Positions 7,217 through 14,147 of a stretch of 14,862 nt of DNA are shown here, piece after piece. The translations under genes and the position numbers were made by a program. The stretch is from Alphaproteobacteria bacterium (GTDB taxonomy: Bacteria; Pseudomonadota; Alphaproteobacteria; RS24): NCBI GenBank assembly GCA_028816945.1, contig JAPPQG010000119.1, positions 1 to 14,862 of the forward strand, given 5' to 3'. Numbering within the stretch: the stretch's first letter is position 1; each line of letters starts with the position of its first letter. The notes under the pieces were generated by a model. The model did no database searches. It had not been told where the DNA came from and saw nothing but the letters and a program-made list of their open reading frames with translations.

Positions 7217-8215
7217 TTCATCATCATCGGGCGGGAATGGGTCTGTTTCTATATCATCTATATCAAAGCCAAGCAATTCCCAACTATGCGCCATATGCCC
7301 TGTTAAGGGGGCTTGCAGTGATAAAGACTTGCCCGTATCTGCTGGATGCGGCAATACCAACGCATAGGCATGCAAATGCAATTTTTTTGGCAATTCACCA
7401 TAGGGCGCGCTGTTTGGCAAAACATATTTTTCATCGCCAATAAGTGGATGACCTATGGCAAGCGCATGGGCGCGTATCTGGTGCGTGCGCCCTGTCAATG
7501 GCATAAAAGCCGTCCAAGCAAATTGCTTGCCCGCCCGCGCCATAACATAAAAGCGGGTAATGGCACGCAAGCCGCCCTCTTCGCCCGCATTGGCGGGGCG
7601 CATGCGTTGGCCGTTTTCTGTGCGCTGTTTAATCAGTTTAAGGTCAATATCGCCTTGTGCGGGGCGCGGCACGCCTAATGTTAAGCCCCAATAAATTTTG
7701 CGTATTTTGCGCGCCGCAAAAGCTTTGGTGAGAAAAACTGCCGCCTGCCTTGTGCGGGCAAGCACCATCACGCCCGATGTATCACGGTCAAGCCGATGAA
7801 CGAGGCGCGGGCGTTCATCTGCATCAAATGTCAATAAATCAAGCAAGCCGTCTAAATGCATGGGCGTTTTACTGCCCCCCTGTACGGCAAGCCCGGCGGG
7901 CTTATTCAAGGCTAAAATATGCGCGTCCTTATACAATATATTGTTTAGAATCTCTTGGCGCAACTGCGGCGGCGCATAGAGGGTTTTTTTGCGCTTGGCG
8001 GGCGGGCTATCGGCTAGGGGTGGGACACGGATTGTCTGCCCGCTTGTCAGGCGTATATTGGCTTTCGCCCGACACCCATCGACACGGATTTGCCCTTTGC
8101 GGAGTAATTGTTCCAATCGCCCGTGTTGAATATGCGGGAAATGCGTTTTGAACCAACGGTCGAGCCGTATCCCCGCTTGGTCGGCTTTTACTTCAATATG
8201 TTGAACACGGCTCAT
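7208..8215 (-). CDS. RluC/RluD-family 23S rRNA pseudouridine synthase
   Basis: Isomerises specific uridines in 23S rRNA to pseudouridine. The 335-aa protein has an N-terminal S4 RNA-binding domain (about 14-66, RLDRWFKTHFPHIQHGRLEQLLRKG), a basic linker PPAKRKK, and the RluA-type catalytic domain with ILALNKPAGLAVQGG. The motif HRLDRDTSG follows, with catalytic Asp143, then GRTHQIRAHALAIGHPLIGDEKY. S4 domain plus length fits RluC or RluD; the spacing and operon position favour RluC, but the substrate uridines cannot be told from sequence alone. The start ATG overlaps the stop of a 12-codon micro-ORF that begins on the degQ stop, and no strong Shine-Dalgarno is seen. The acidic tail (DPFPPDDDERA) ends inside the tandem repeat downstream. 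Confidence 0.88.
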   Translation of the reverse strand: MSRVQHIEVKADQAGIRLDRWFKTHFPHIQHGRLEQLLRKGQIRVDGCRAKANIRLTSGQTIRVPPLADSPPAKRKKTLYAPPQLRQEILNNILYKDAHILALNKPAGLAVQGGSKTPMHLDGLLDLLTFDADERPRLVHRLDRDTSGVMVLARTRQAAVFLTKAFAARKIRKIYWGLTLGVPRPAQGDIDLKLIKQRTENGQRMRPANAGEEGGLRAITRFYVMARAGKQFAWTAFMPLTGRTHQIRAHALAIGHPLIGDEKYVLPNSAPYGELPKKLHLHAYALVLPHPADTGKSLSLQAPLTGHMAHSWELLGFDIDDIETDPFPPDDDERA

Positions 8216-8250
8216 TTTGTTCGCTCATTTTCATTAGCGCACAAGTTCAT
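8212..8250 (-). other. Possible micro-ORF exactly bridging degQ and rluC (12 codons)
   Basis: The degQ stop TAA and an ATG share one base (TAATG). That ATG opens the peptide MNLCANENERTK and ends in TGA at 8212-8214, which overlaps the rluC ATG as ATGA. The whole 34-nt gap is thus read as one frame with no untranslated bases. The rluC start lacks a good Shine-Dalgarno. This supports termination-reinitiation coupling, with the peptide itself probably irrelevant. One case could be chance; a very similar layout exists between rplO and secY. Confidence 0.35.
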
Positions 8251-8255
8251 TAGCG
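8230..8255. repeat. 16-bp-period duplication covering the degQ stop codon
   Basis: TTCATTAGCG is present at 8230-8239 and again at 8246-8255. On the minus strand this is CGCTAATGAA; the 8246-8255 copy contains the degQ stop TAA, and the other copy is its downstream duplicate. Confidence 0.7.
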
Positions 8256-9716
8256 AATCGTGCTACGGATAAGCCGTTTGCCGCGGCGATATTCAATCTG
8301 CCAACGCGCCGGTGACTCTGTAAGGGCTTGTTGGACATCGGCAACTTTTTTAACAGTTTTACCATTTATTGTTTGCACAATATCGCCAACCCGCAACCTT
8401 GCACGATTAGCCGTTTGGCTAGGCTTAATGCCAACCACAATAACACCCGTTTTAAGGTCATGCGCGCCCAATTCCTCCTCGACGGCGGGATTGATATTGG
8501 CAATTTCAAGCCCATTAAGGGGGTGATTGCCGCTCAGCCATGTTTGGTTGCGGGGCGGGGTTTCAGGTGCAACAATAAGCGCAATATCGCTTTCATAGCG
8601 CGTGCCGTCGCGCAAATAAACAAGCCCAACACGGCCGCCTATTTCCTGCACCGCTAGGCGATAGCGCAATTCTTCGGGCGTATTTATATCACGGCCAGCA
8701 ATCGCAATAATAACATCACCCGCCATAAGCCCCGCCGCCTGCAATGGGCTTTGTGGGTGCATGGCTAATATTAGCGCGCCAATAGGGCGCGGCAAGCCGA
8801 CCGTATCGGCAAGCGATTGTGATACATTTTGTAACTGCGCGCCAAGCCATGGGCGAATAATTTTGCCGTCCGACAAAGTAGCACGCACAACTTGCTGCAC
8901 CATATTAGACGGTATCGCAAAGCCAATCCCAAGTGAGCCACCTGAACGCGTATAAATGACTGTATTAATGCCAAGCAAGCGACCATCCATAGTCACCAAC
9001 GCACCGCCCGAATTGCCCGGATTGATAGCCGCATCTGTTTGAATAAAAGATTGAAAATCAGACACGCCAACTTGTGTGCGTGCCAATGCAGAGACAATCC
9101 CGCTCGTCACAGTCTGCCCAATGCCAAAAGGATTGCCAATCGCCAACACTAAATCGCCAACCGCCACAGCGTCCGAATTGTGATATTCGAGAGCCGCAAA
9201 ACGCATATCATCATCCGCCTTAATTTGTAAAACGGCAAGATCTGTGCGCTCATCGGCCAATAATATATCTGCCTTAAACTCCCGCCTATCGGCTAAAACG
9301 ACTGTTAATTCGGCACTGCCACGAATCAAATGATTATTCGTCACCACAATGCCATCGGGGCTGATAATCACACCTGAGCCAAGCGAATTTTGCACCCGTT
9401 CGCGGCCGTCAAAATTGCGCCCAAAAAATTCACCAAAAAATGGGTCATCAAATAAAGGAGAACGGCGGGCTTTTACTAAACGTTTGGCATAGACATTGAC
9501 AACGGCGGGTGCAACTTTGGCAACAACAGGCGCAAAACTTGCCTGTATCTCATTTTTGCTTTGTGGGATTTGGGCTAATGCGGATTGGGTTAATAAAATT
9601 GATGCAACAAACGCCCCTATAAATAGATAAGCCAATAGAGAATAAGCAAAAAATTGCTTACCTAAAAATTTTTTATATTGTCGCAGGCAGGCATTCATCA
9701 CAATTTTATTTTGCAC
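8250..9716 (-). CDS. Periplasmic Do/HtrA-family serine protease with two PDZ domains
   Basis: Envelope quality-control protease and chaperone of the DegP/DegQ/MucD family. In 488 residues: a basic start, a hydrophobic segment (about 22-47) ending in ALA-Q as a likely signal peptide, then a trypsin-like domain with His129 (TNNHLI), Asp159 (DERTDLAVLQ) and Ser236 (NPGNSGGAL). PDZ1 spans about 287-378 (RPWLGAQLQNVSQ...GLMAGDVIIAIAGRDI) and PDZ2 about 397-485 (RVGDIVQTINGK). The start is ambiguous: GTG at 9716 has AGG about 8 nt upstream, while ATG at 9698 has no Shine-Dalgarno. The gene follows rplQ by only 22 nt, with no terminator, so part of its expression probably comes from the ribosomal operon. 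A Do protease next to rplQ is, to my knowledge, an old alphaproteobacterial arrangement. DegP versus DegQ is not decided. Confidence 0.92.
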   Translation of the reverse strand: MQNKIVMNACLRQYKKFLGKQFFAYSLLAYLFIGAFVASILLTQSALAQIPQSKNEIQASFAPVVAKVAPAVVNVYAKRLVKARRSPLFDDPFFGEFFGRNFDGRERVQNSLGSGVIISPDGIVVTNNHLIRGSAELTVVLADRREFKADILLADERTDLAVLQIKADDDMRFAALEYHNSDAVAVGDLVLAIGNPFGIGQTVTSGIVSALARTQVGVSDFQSFIQTDAAINPGNSGGALVTMDGRLLGINTVIYTRSGGSLGIGFAIPSNMVQQVVRATLSDGKIIRPWLGAQLQNVSQSLADTVGLPRPIGALILAMHPQSPLQAAGLMAGDVIIAIAGRDINTPEELRYRLAVQEIGGRVGLVYLRDGTRYESDIALIVAPETPPRNQTWLSGNHPLNGLEIANINPAVEEELGAHDLKTGVIVVGIKPSQTANRARLRVGDIVQTINGKTVKKVADVQQALTESPARWQIEYRRGKRLIRSTIR

Positions 9717-9744
9717 ACAAGCCTATTTGATTACAAGCCTATTT
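9717..9744. repeat. 16-bp-period duplication covering the rplQ stop codon
   Basis: ACAAGCCTATTT occurs exactly at 9717-9728 and 9733-9744. The second copy contains the rplQ stop (TAG on the minus strand, 9739-9741); the first copy fills the rest of the 22-nt spacer up to the degQ GTG. Confidence 0.75.
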
Positions 9745-10167
9745 TACAACCGCTTCATTTTCGTCATCATCAAGCACAATAGGGCCTGAATCTTGGCCGA
9801 GCGCCTCTATATCGCGGTCAATAAATTCAATCACAGCCATAGGCGCATTATCGCCATAACGCAAGCCTGCTTTGAGAACACGCGTATATCCCCCCTGCCG
9901 TTCCGCATAACGGGGGGCAAGTGTATCAAAAATTTTAGCCGCCCATTTACGGTCTGGCAATTTTGCATAAGCCTGACGGCGGGCATGCAAATCGCCCCTC
10001 TTGCCAAGCGTTATCAATTTTTCAACAAATGGGCGCAACGCTTTGGCCTTTGGCAAAGTCGTTTTAATTTGCTCATGTTTGATAAGCGCAACCGCAAGAT
10101 TGCCTAGCATGGCTTTACGGTGGCTTTGGGTGCGGTTTAATTTGCGACCTGTTTTTGCGTGACGCAT
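9739..10167 (-). CDS. rplQ: 50S ribosomal protein L17
   Basis: Large-subunit protein near the peptide exit side. The 142-aa sequence has the standard start [56 protein letters not shown] and the [28 protein letters not shown] block. A short acidic tail ([11 protein letters not shown]) ends it. ATG 10167 is preceded by a strong GAGGAGAG (10172-10179). Last gene of the alpha operon, after rpoA by 36 nt. The stop codon is duplicated in the spacer behind it. Confidence 0.97.
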   Translation of the reverse strand: MRHAKTGRKLNRTQSHRKAMLGNLAVALIKHEQIKTTLPKAKALRPFVEKLITLGKRGDLHARRQAYAKLPDRKWAAKIFDTLAPRYAERQGGYTRVLKAGLRYGDNAPMAVIEFIDRDIEALGQDSGPIVLDDDENEAVVK

Positions 10168-10203
10168 AAGACTCTCCTCAAAGTGACATATTTCGGCAAG
10201 GGC

Positions 10204-11223
10204 TTAATAATTTTCCTCAAAACGTTTAGCAAGTTCTTCAATGTTTTCAGGCGGCCAATTTGGCATTTCCATACCAAGATGCAGGCTCATTTCAGCCAAT
10301 ACTTCTTTAATTTCATTCAGCGATTTGCGCCCAAAATTTGGCGTGCGGAGCATTTCTGCTTCCGTTTTCTGTATCAAATCGCCAATATAAACAATATTAT
10401 CATTTTTTAGGCAATTTGCTGAGCGAACAGATAATTCCAACTCATCGACTTTTTTCAAAAGGGCAGCACTAAAACCAATTTCCTCGACCGCTGATGGCTC
10501 TTTGGCAACGGGTTCGGGTTCATCAAAATTGATAAAGGTTTGCAACTGGTCTTGCAAAATCCGCGCCGCCAAAGCAAGCGCATCTTCTGGCACGACTGTG
10601 CCGTCTGTTTCAATATCCATTATCAATTTATCATAATCAAGCACTTGGCCTTCACGGGTATTTTCAACATTATAAGACACACGGCGTATGGGACTATACA
10701 GACTATCGACGGGAATGAGACCGATTGGCGCATCTTCGGGGCGATTGTGGTCGGCTGGCACATAGCCTTTGCCTGTCCCCACAGTAAATTCAAAATGCAC
10801 TTCTGCCCCTTCATCTAATGTGCATAGGACAAGGTCGGGGTTTAGAATATCAACATCGGCAATTTCCTCAATATCGCCCGCAGTTATCACGCCCGGCCCT
10901 TGTTTGCGTAAAATCAAGCGTTTGCGCTCATTTGTATGCATAATCAAAGCAATTTGTTTAATGTTTAAGACAATATCTGTAATATCTTCCCGCACGCCCG
11001 AGATAGATGAAAATTCATGCAACACGCCATCAATCTGCACAGCTGTCACAGCCGCGCCTTGAATGGAAGACAATAAAATGCGGCGCATGGCATTGCCAAG
11101 CGTTAAGCCAAAACCGCGTTCTAATGGCTCAATGACAATGCGCGCTTGGCGTTTTGCATCATGGCCTGAAATAATATCTAATTTGTTGGGCTTGATAAGT
11201 TCTTGCCAATTATTTTGTATCAC
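10204..11223 (-). CDS. rpoA: DNA-directed RNA polymerase alpha subunit
   Basis: Alpha subunit that nucleates RNA polymerase assembly and contacts UP elements and activators. The 339-aa length is standard. The N-terminal domain (about 1-235) includes [21 protein letters not shown]. The linker has [16 protein letters not shown]. The C-terminal domain (about 255-325) contains [47 protein letters not shown], carrying the Arg equivalent to the UP-element contact. The start codon is GTG at 11221-11223, supported by AGAGG (11231-11235) 7 nt upstream and by conservation of [11 protein letters not shown] at the protein start. Sits between rpsK and rplQ. Confidence 0.98.
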   Translation of the reverse strand: MIQNNWQELIKPNKLDIISGHDAKRQARIVIEPLERGFGLTLGNAMRRILLSSIQGAAVTAVQIDGVLHEFSSISGVREDITDIVLNIKQIALIMHTNERKRLILRKQGPGVITAGDIEEIADVDILNPDLVLCTLDEGAEVHFEFTVGTGKGYVPADHNRPEDAPIGLIPVDSLYSPIRRVSYNVENTREGQVLDYDKLIMDIETDGTVVPEDALALAARILQDQLQTFINFDEPEPVAKEPSAVEEIGFSAALLKKVDELELSVRSANCLKNDNIVYIGDLIQKTEAEMLRTPNFGRKSLNEIKEVLAEMSLHLGMEMPNWPPENIEELAKRFEENY

Positions 11224-11258
11224 AACTGCACCTCTTATGGAAATATGTCATACGCAGC

Positions 11259-11648
11259 TTAAACACGGCGGCGTTTTGGTGGGCGGCAGCCATTATGGGG
11301 AATGGGGGTTACATCACGTATGCTCGTAATAGTAAATCCAACTGCCTGAAGAGCACGCAACGCTGACTCACGACCTGAACCCGGGCCTTTAACGGTGACT
11401 TCCAATGTTTTCATACCATGTTCGCTGGCTTTTCTACCTGCTTCCTCAGCGGCAACTTGCGCCGCATAGGGGGTTGATTTACGCGACCCCTTAAAGCCCA
11501 TAGCACCAGCCGAACACCAAGCAATTGCATTGCCTTGCGCATCAGCAATGGTAATCATCGTATTATTGAAAGTCGAATTGATATGCGCCACACCGGAAGT
11601 TATATTTTTGCGCTCACGGCGGCGCAGACGTGTCTTATCTGTAACCAT
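11259..11648 (-). CDS. rpsK: 30S ribosomal protein S11
   Basis: Platform protein of the small subunit. The 129-aa sequence has [56 protein letters not shown] and ends [15 protein letters not shown], as is universal for S11. Its ATG is 19 nt after rpsM, and the only GGAG (11661-11664) is 12 nt away, an unusually long spacing. Translation may therefore be partly coupled to rpsM. Confidence 0.98.
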   Translation of the reverse strand: MVTDKTRLRRRERKNITSGVAHINSTFNNTMITIADAQGNAIAWCSAGAMGFKGSRKSTPYAAQVAAEEAGRKASEHGMKTLEVTVKGPGSGRESALRALQAVGFTITSIRDVTPIPHNGCRPPKRRRV

Positions 11649-11667
11649 TTAATTCTATAACTCCTAT

Positions 11668-12039
11668 TTATTTTTTCTTACCTGCAATCGCCCGCGCGCG
11701 CCCTCTACGGGTGCGGGCATTTGTATGCGTGCGTTGGCCGCGCACAGGCAAATTGCGGCGGTGGCGCAAGCCCCGATAACAGCCCAAATCAAGCAAACGC
11801 TTTTTATTCATCGCCACTTCCCGCCGTAAGTCGCCTTCGACAAGATATTCATCACTATCAATCGCCTCACGGATTTTGATAATTTCTGCATCTAGCAAAT
11901 CACTCACACGACAAGCAGGCTTAATGCCTATTTTGTCGCAGATTTCTTGGGCTTTGGTTGCGCCAATGCCATGTATGTAAGTCAATGCAACCGCAACGCG
12001 TTTCGCCGTTGGGATATTTACACCTGCAATACGAGCCAC
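11668..12039 (-). CDS. rpsM: 30S ribosomal protein S13
   Basis: Small-subunit head protein contacting tRNA and the central intersubunit bridge. The 123-aa sequence starts [34 protein letters not shown] and ends in a basic tail [28 protein letters not shown]. The start codon is GTG (12037-12039), with GGAG (12046-12049) 6 nt upstream. An out-of-frame ATG overlaps it (ATGTG) and would give only MWLVLQV before stopping at 12018. First gene of the alpha operon, behind its own promoter and a leader of about 110 nt. E. coli rpsM also begins with GUG and is the S4 autoregulation point; similar control here is inference. Confidence 0.97.
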   Translation of the reverse strand: MARIAGVNIPTAKRVAVALTYIHGIGATKAQEICDKIGIKPACRVSDLLDAEIIKIREAIDSDEYLVEGDLRREVAMNKKRLLDLGCYRGLRHRRNLPVRGQRTHTNARTRRGRARAIAGKKK

Positions 12040-12051
12040 ATATTTCTCCTA

Positions 12052-12072
12052 TTTTGCCACATGCGGCCAAAA
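12052..12072 (-). promoter_or_regulatory. Leader hairpin next to the rpsM ribosome binding site
   Basis: On the transcript TTTTG-(G)-CC pairs with GG-CAAAA: 7 base pairs with one bulged G and a 6-nt loop. It ends about 2 nt before the GGAG of rpsM, where a bound protein or a refolding could hide or expose the start. Ribosomal protein binding is not demonstrated by sequence; the S4 target in gammaproteobacteria is a larger pseudoknot. Confidence 0.4.
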
Positions 12073-12138
12073 CCGCTAACTCTATGAAAAATAAGCCATT
12101 TTCCCCCAAATAGCCATAAACCACGCCAACCCATACCT

Positions 12139-12155
12139 CGCCCTATAATCGGGCG
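12139..12155. promoter_or_regulatory. GC-rich dyad near the transcription start of the alpha operon
   Basis: CGCCC (12139-12143) and GGGCG (12151-12155) pair around a 7-nt loop. From the -10 box the start of transcription should fall near 12150-12153, so this dyad is at the extreme 5' end of the rpsM transcript or overlaps the start site. It may stabilise the leader or mark an operator. Confidence 0.45.
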
Positions 12156-12158
12156 CGC

Positions 12159-12188
12159 ATTATATAAGCATTCGCAAGCCTGCGTCAA
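12159..12188 (-). promoter_or_regulatory. Sigma70-type promoter of the rpsM-rpsK-rpoA-rplQ operon
   Basis: On the minus strand TTGACG (12183-12188) is followed by an 18-bp spacer and a perfect TATAAT (12159-12164), then the GC-rich discriminator GCGCGCCCG. It lies in the 176-nt adk to rpsM gap, where the spc and alpha operons meet, and leaves a leader of about 110 nt. The discriminator and the TATAATGCGC core match the tRNA-Leu promoter at 100-105, pointing to shared growth-rate or ppGpp control. No other gene is supported in the gap. Confidence 0.8.
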
Positions 12189-12215
12189 GCGATTTTCTAT
12201 AATCTTTTCCATAGC

Positions 12216-12788
12216 CTATACCCCTAAAACAGCCTTTATTTGCTGGGTCACAGTATCAATATCCTGCATCCCATCAACCCGTTTGAGCAGACCTTTTGCC
12301 TCATAATAAGTCGCAACCTGTGCCGTTTGCTCCTCATAGACTTTAACCCGTTGCATGAGGGTTGTTTCTGTATCATCCAAGCGGGCAGAATTGGGCTGGG
12401 CGGCAATACGGCTATTGATACGGTCGCCCAAAATAGCTGTATCGACCACTAATTCCAAGACGGCATCTAGTTTTATGTTTTTTTCCTCTAACATTTTATC
12501 CAAAGCTTCGGCCTGCGCCACATTGCGGGGGAAGCCGTCTAAAATAAAGCCTTTCGCACAGGCGGGCGCGCTCATATGTTCGCCAATAATATCTATGACA
12601 AGCCTATCTGGCACTAAATCGCCTTGTGCCATAATATCTTTGACTTGGCGGCCAATTTCCGTATCGGCGGCCACTGCCGCCCGCAACATATCGCCTGTCG
12701 ATAATTGCGACAAATTATGCGTGCGCGCAAGGGTTTGCGCTTGTGTGCCTTTGCCAGCACCGGGCAGACCAAGAAAAACCAATCTCAC
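12216..12788 (-). CDS. adk: Adenylate kinase, short-LID form
   Basis: Interconverts ATP + AMP and 2 ADP in the cytosol. The 190-aa protein has P-loop GLPGAGKGT (7-15), the AMP-binding LSTGDMLRAAV segment and GFILDGFPRN (80-89). In place of the long LID domain it has a short loop around RINSRIAAQPNSARLDD, followed by ETTLMQRVKVYEEQTAQVATYY. Zinc-binding cysteines of long-LID enzymes are absent, as usual in alphaproteobacterial short forms. The start is GTG, overlapping the secY stop as GTGA, with AAGG nearby, so it is translationally coupled to secY. Confidence 0.96.
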   Translation of the reverse strand: MRLVFLGLPGAGKGTQAQTLARTHNLSQLSTGDMLRAAVAADTEIGRQVKDIMAQGDLVPDRLVIDIIGEHMSAPACAKGFILDGFPRNVAQAEALDKMLEEKNIKLDAVLELVVDTAILGDRINSRIAAQPNSARLDDTETTLMQRVKVYEEQTAQVATYYEAKGLLKRVDGMQDIDTVTQQIKAVLGV

Positions 12789-14119
12789 CTTACTCTGCCC
12801 CCAAGTTTAGATTTTTTAATCAAGCCTTCATATTGATGGGCGAATAGATAGCCTTGTATTTGGCTGACTGTATCCATTGTGACGCTAACGACAATCAGCA
12901 CAGATGTGCCACCAAAATAAAATGGCACATTATAGCGGCGGATGAGAAATTCGGGCAGCAGGCAGACAAGGGTTAGATAAAGCGCGCCAACAACTGTTAA
13001 GCGGGTTAAAATACGGTCGAGATATTCGGCCGTGCGCGCGCCCGGGCGAATGCCCGGTATAAAACCGCCCGCTTGTTTAAGATTATTTGCCGTATCTTCG
13101 GGGTTAAAGACAATCGATGTATAAAAAAAGCAAAAGAAAATAATCAGTGCCGCATAAAGCGCCATATAAAGCGGCTGTCCCTGCCCTAACATAGCAATAA
13201 TCCCGCCAAGCCAAGTTGGGCTTTGCTCGGTTGAAAAATTAGCAACTGTGACGGGCAATAATAATAAAGACGAAGCAAAAATGGGCGGGATAACGCCCGA
13301 TACATTCAGTTTAAGTGGTAAATGCGAACTCTCTCCACCCGTCATTTTATTGCCGATTTGGCGTTTAGGATATTGTACATTTAAGCGGCGTTGGGCGCGC
13401 TCCATAAATACGATAAAGGCAATGACAATAACCACCATAATAAGAAGCAATAAAATAACGAGGCTAGATAAAGCACCCTGTCTGCCAAGTTCTAATGTGC
13501 TAACCAATGCGCTTGGCAATTCGGCAACAATGCCAGCAAAAATAATCAGCGAAATGCCATTGCCGACACCGCGGGCGGTAATTTGTTCGCCAAGCCACAT
13601 AAGGAAAATTGTCCCACCGACGAGTGTAATCACTGTGCTGAGCTGGAAAAATAAGCCGGGGTCAATAACAATCCCCTCAGCGCGTTCAAGCCCTATGGCA
13701 ATGCCATAGCCCTGCATGGCCGCTAATAGCACTGTGCCATAACGCGTATATTGGTTGATTTGCTTGCGCCCTTGTTCGCCGCCCTCTTTTTTTAATTGCG
13801 CAAGATGCGGCACAGCAGCTGTTAAAAGCTGAATAATAATAGAGGCCGTAATATAGGGCATGATATTTAAGGCAAAAATAGCCATACGGCCAACCGCCCC
13901 GCCGGCAAACATATTAAACATGCCAATAATACCGCTTTGGTTTTGCTGAAATAGCGCATTAACAGCAACGGGATCAATCCCCGGCAAGGGGATATAAGTG
14001 CCAAGTCGATAAATCAGCAAAGCACCCAATGTAAACCAGATGCGCTGTTTAAGCTCAGTCGCCCCCTTAAAGGCAGACAGATTCATATTTGCTGCTAATT
14101 GCTCGGCTGCTGATACCAT
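12785..14119 (-). CDS. secY: Protein translocase subunit SecY
   Basis: Pore subunit of the SecYEG channel in the inner membrane. The 444-aa protein begins MVSAAEQLAANMNLSAFKGATELKQRIWFTLGALLIYRLGTYIPLPGID, the conserved first membrane segment. Plug and second-helix region IIGMFNMFAGGAVGRMAIFALNIMPYITASIIIQLL follow, and later GVGNGISLIIFAGIV, IPPIFASSLLLLP and the cytosolic loop GGFIPGIRPGARTAEYLDRIL; ten membrane segments are expected. The start at 14119 matches family N-termini but has no visible Shine-Dalgarno. A micro-ORF starting on the rplO stop ends one base before this ATG, suggesting coupling. The stop overlaps adk. Confidence 0.97.
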   Translation of the reverse strand: MVSAAEQLAANMNLSAFKGATELKQRIWFTLGALLIYRLGTYIPLPGIDPVAVNALFQQNQSGIIGMFNMFAGGAVGRMAIFALNIMPYITASIIIQLLTAAVPHLAQLKKEGGEQGRKQINQYTRYGTVLLAAMQGYGIAIGLERAEGIVIDPGLFFQLSTVITLVGGTIFLMWLGEQITARGVGNGISLIIFAGIVAELPSALVSTLELGRQGALSSLVILLLLIMVVIVIAFIVFMERAQRRLNVQYPKRQIGNKMTGGESSHLPLKLNVSGVIPPIFASSLLLLPVTVANFSTEQSPTWLGGIIAMLGQGQPLYMALYAALIIFFCFFYTSIVFNPEDTANNLKQAGGFIPGIRPGARTAEYLDRILTRLTVVGALYLTLVCLLPEFLIRRYNVPFYFGGTSVLIVVSVTMDTVSQIQGYLFAHQYEGLIKKSKLGGRVR

Positions 14120-14120
14120 T

Positions 14121-14147
14121 TTATAGTCGCTTATATTGCTCGTTCAT
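14121..14147 (-). other. Possible micro-ORF bridging rplO and secY (8 codons)
   Basis: The rplO stop TAA shares its last base with an ATG (TAATG). The frame reads MNEQYKRL and stops with TAA at 14121-14123, leaving a single base before the secY ATG. The 27-nt gap is therefore fully read by ribosomes that reinitiate. It mirrors the degQ-rluC junction, and both downstream genes lack a recognisable Shine-Dalgarno. A function in the peptide is unlikely; a coupling role is inference. Confidence 0.35.

Noticed and set aside
7072..7443. Plus-strand frames of 89-123 codons with hydrophobic repeats across the minisatellite
   Set aside because: The apparent repeats are the tandem DNA repeat read in other frames and they overlap rluC and atp12 antisense; no start signal or homology.
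11182..11246. Micro-ORF from an ATG after rpsK running past the rpoA GTG ([13 protein letters not shown])
   Set aside because: It does not touch the rpsK stop, ends about 10 nt inside rpoA, and rpoA has its own good Shine-Dalgarno; not comparable with the exact bridges.
12018..12212. 64-codon minus-strand frame (starting MEKIIENRLTQ) spanning the adk-rpsM gap
   Set aside because: It runs through the strong rpsM promoter and leader, ends inside rpsM out of frame and resembles nothing I recognise; treated as a chance frame.
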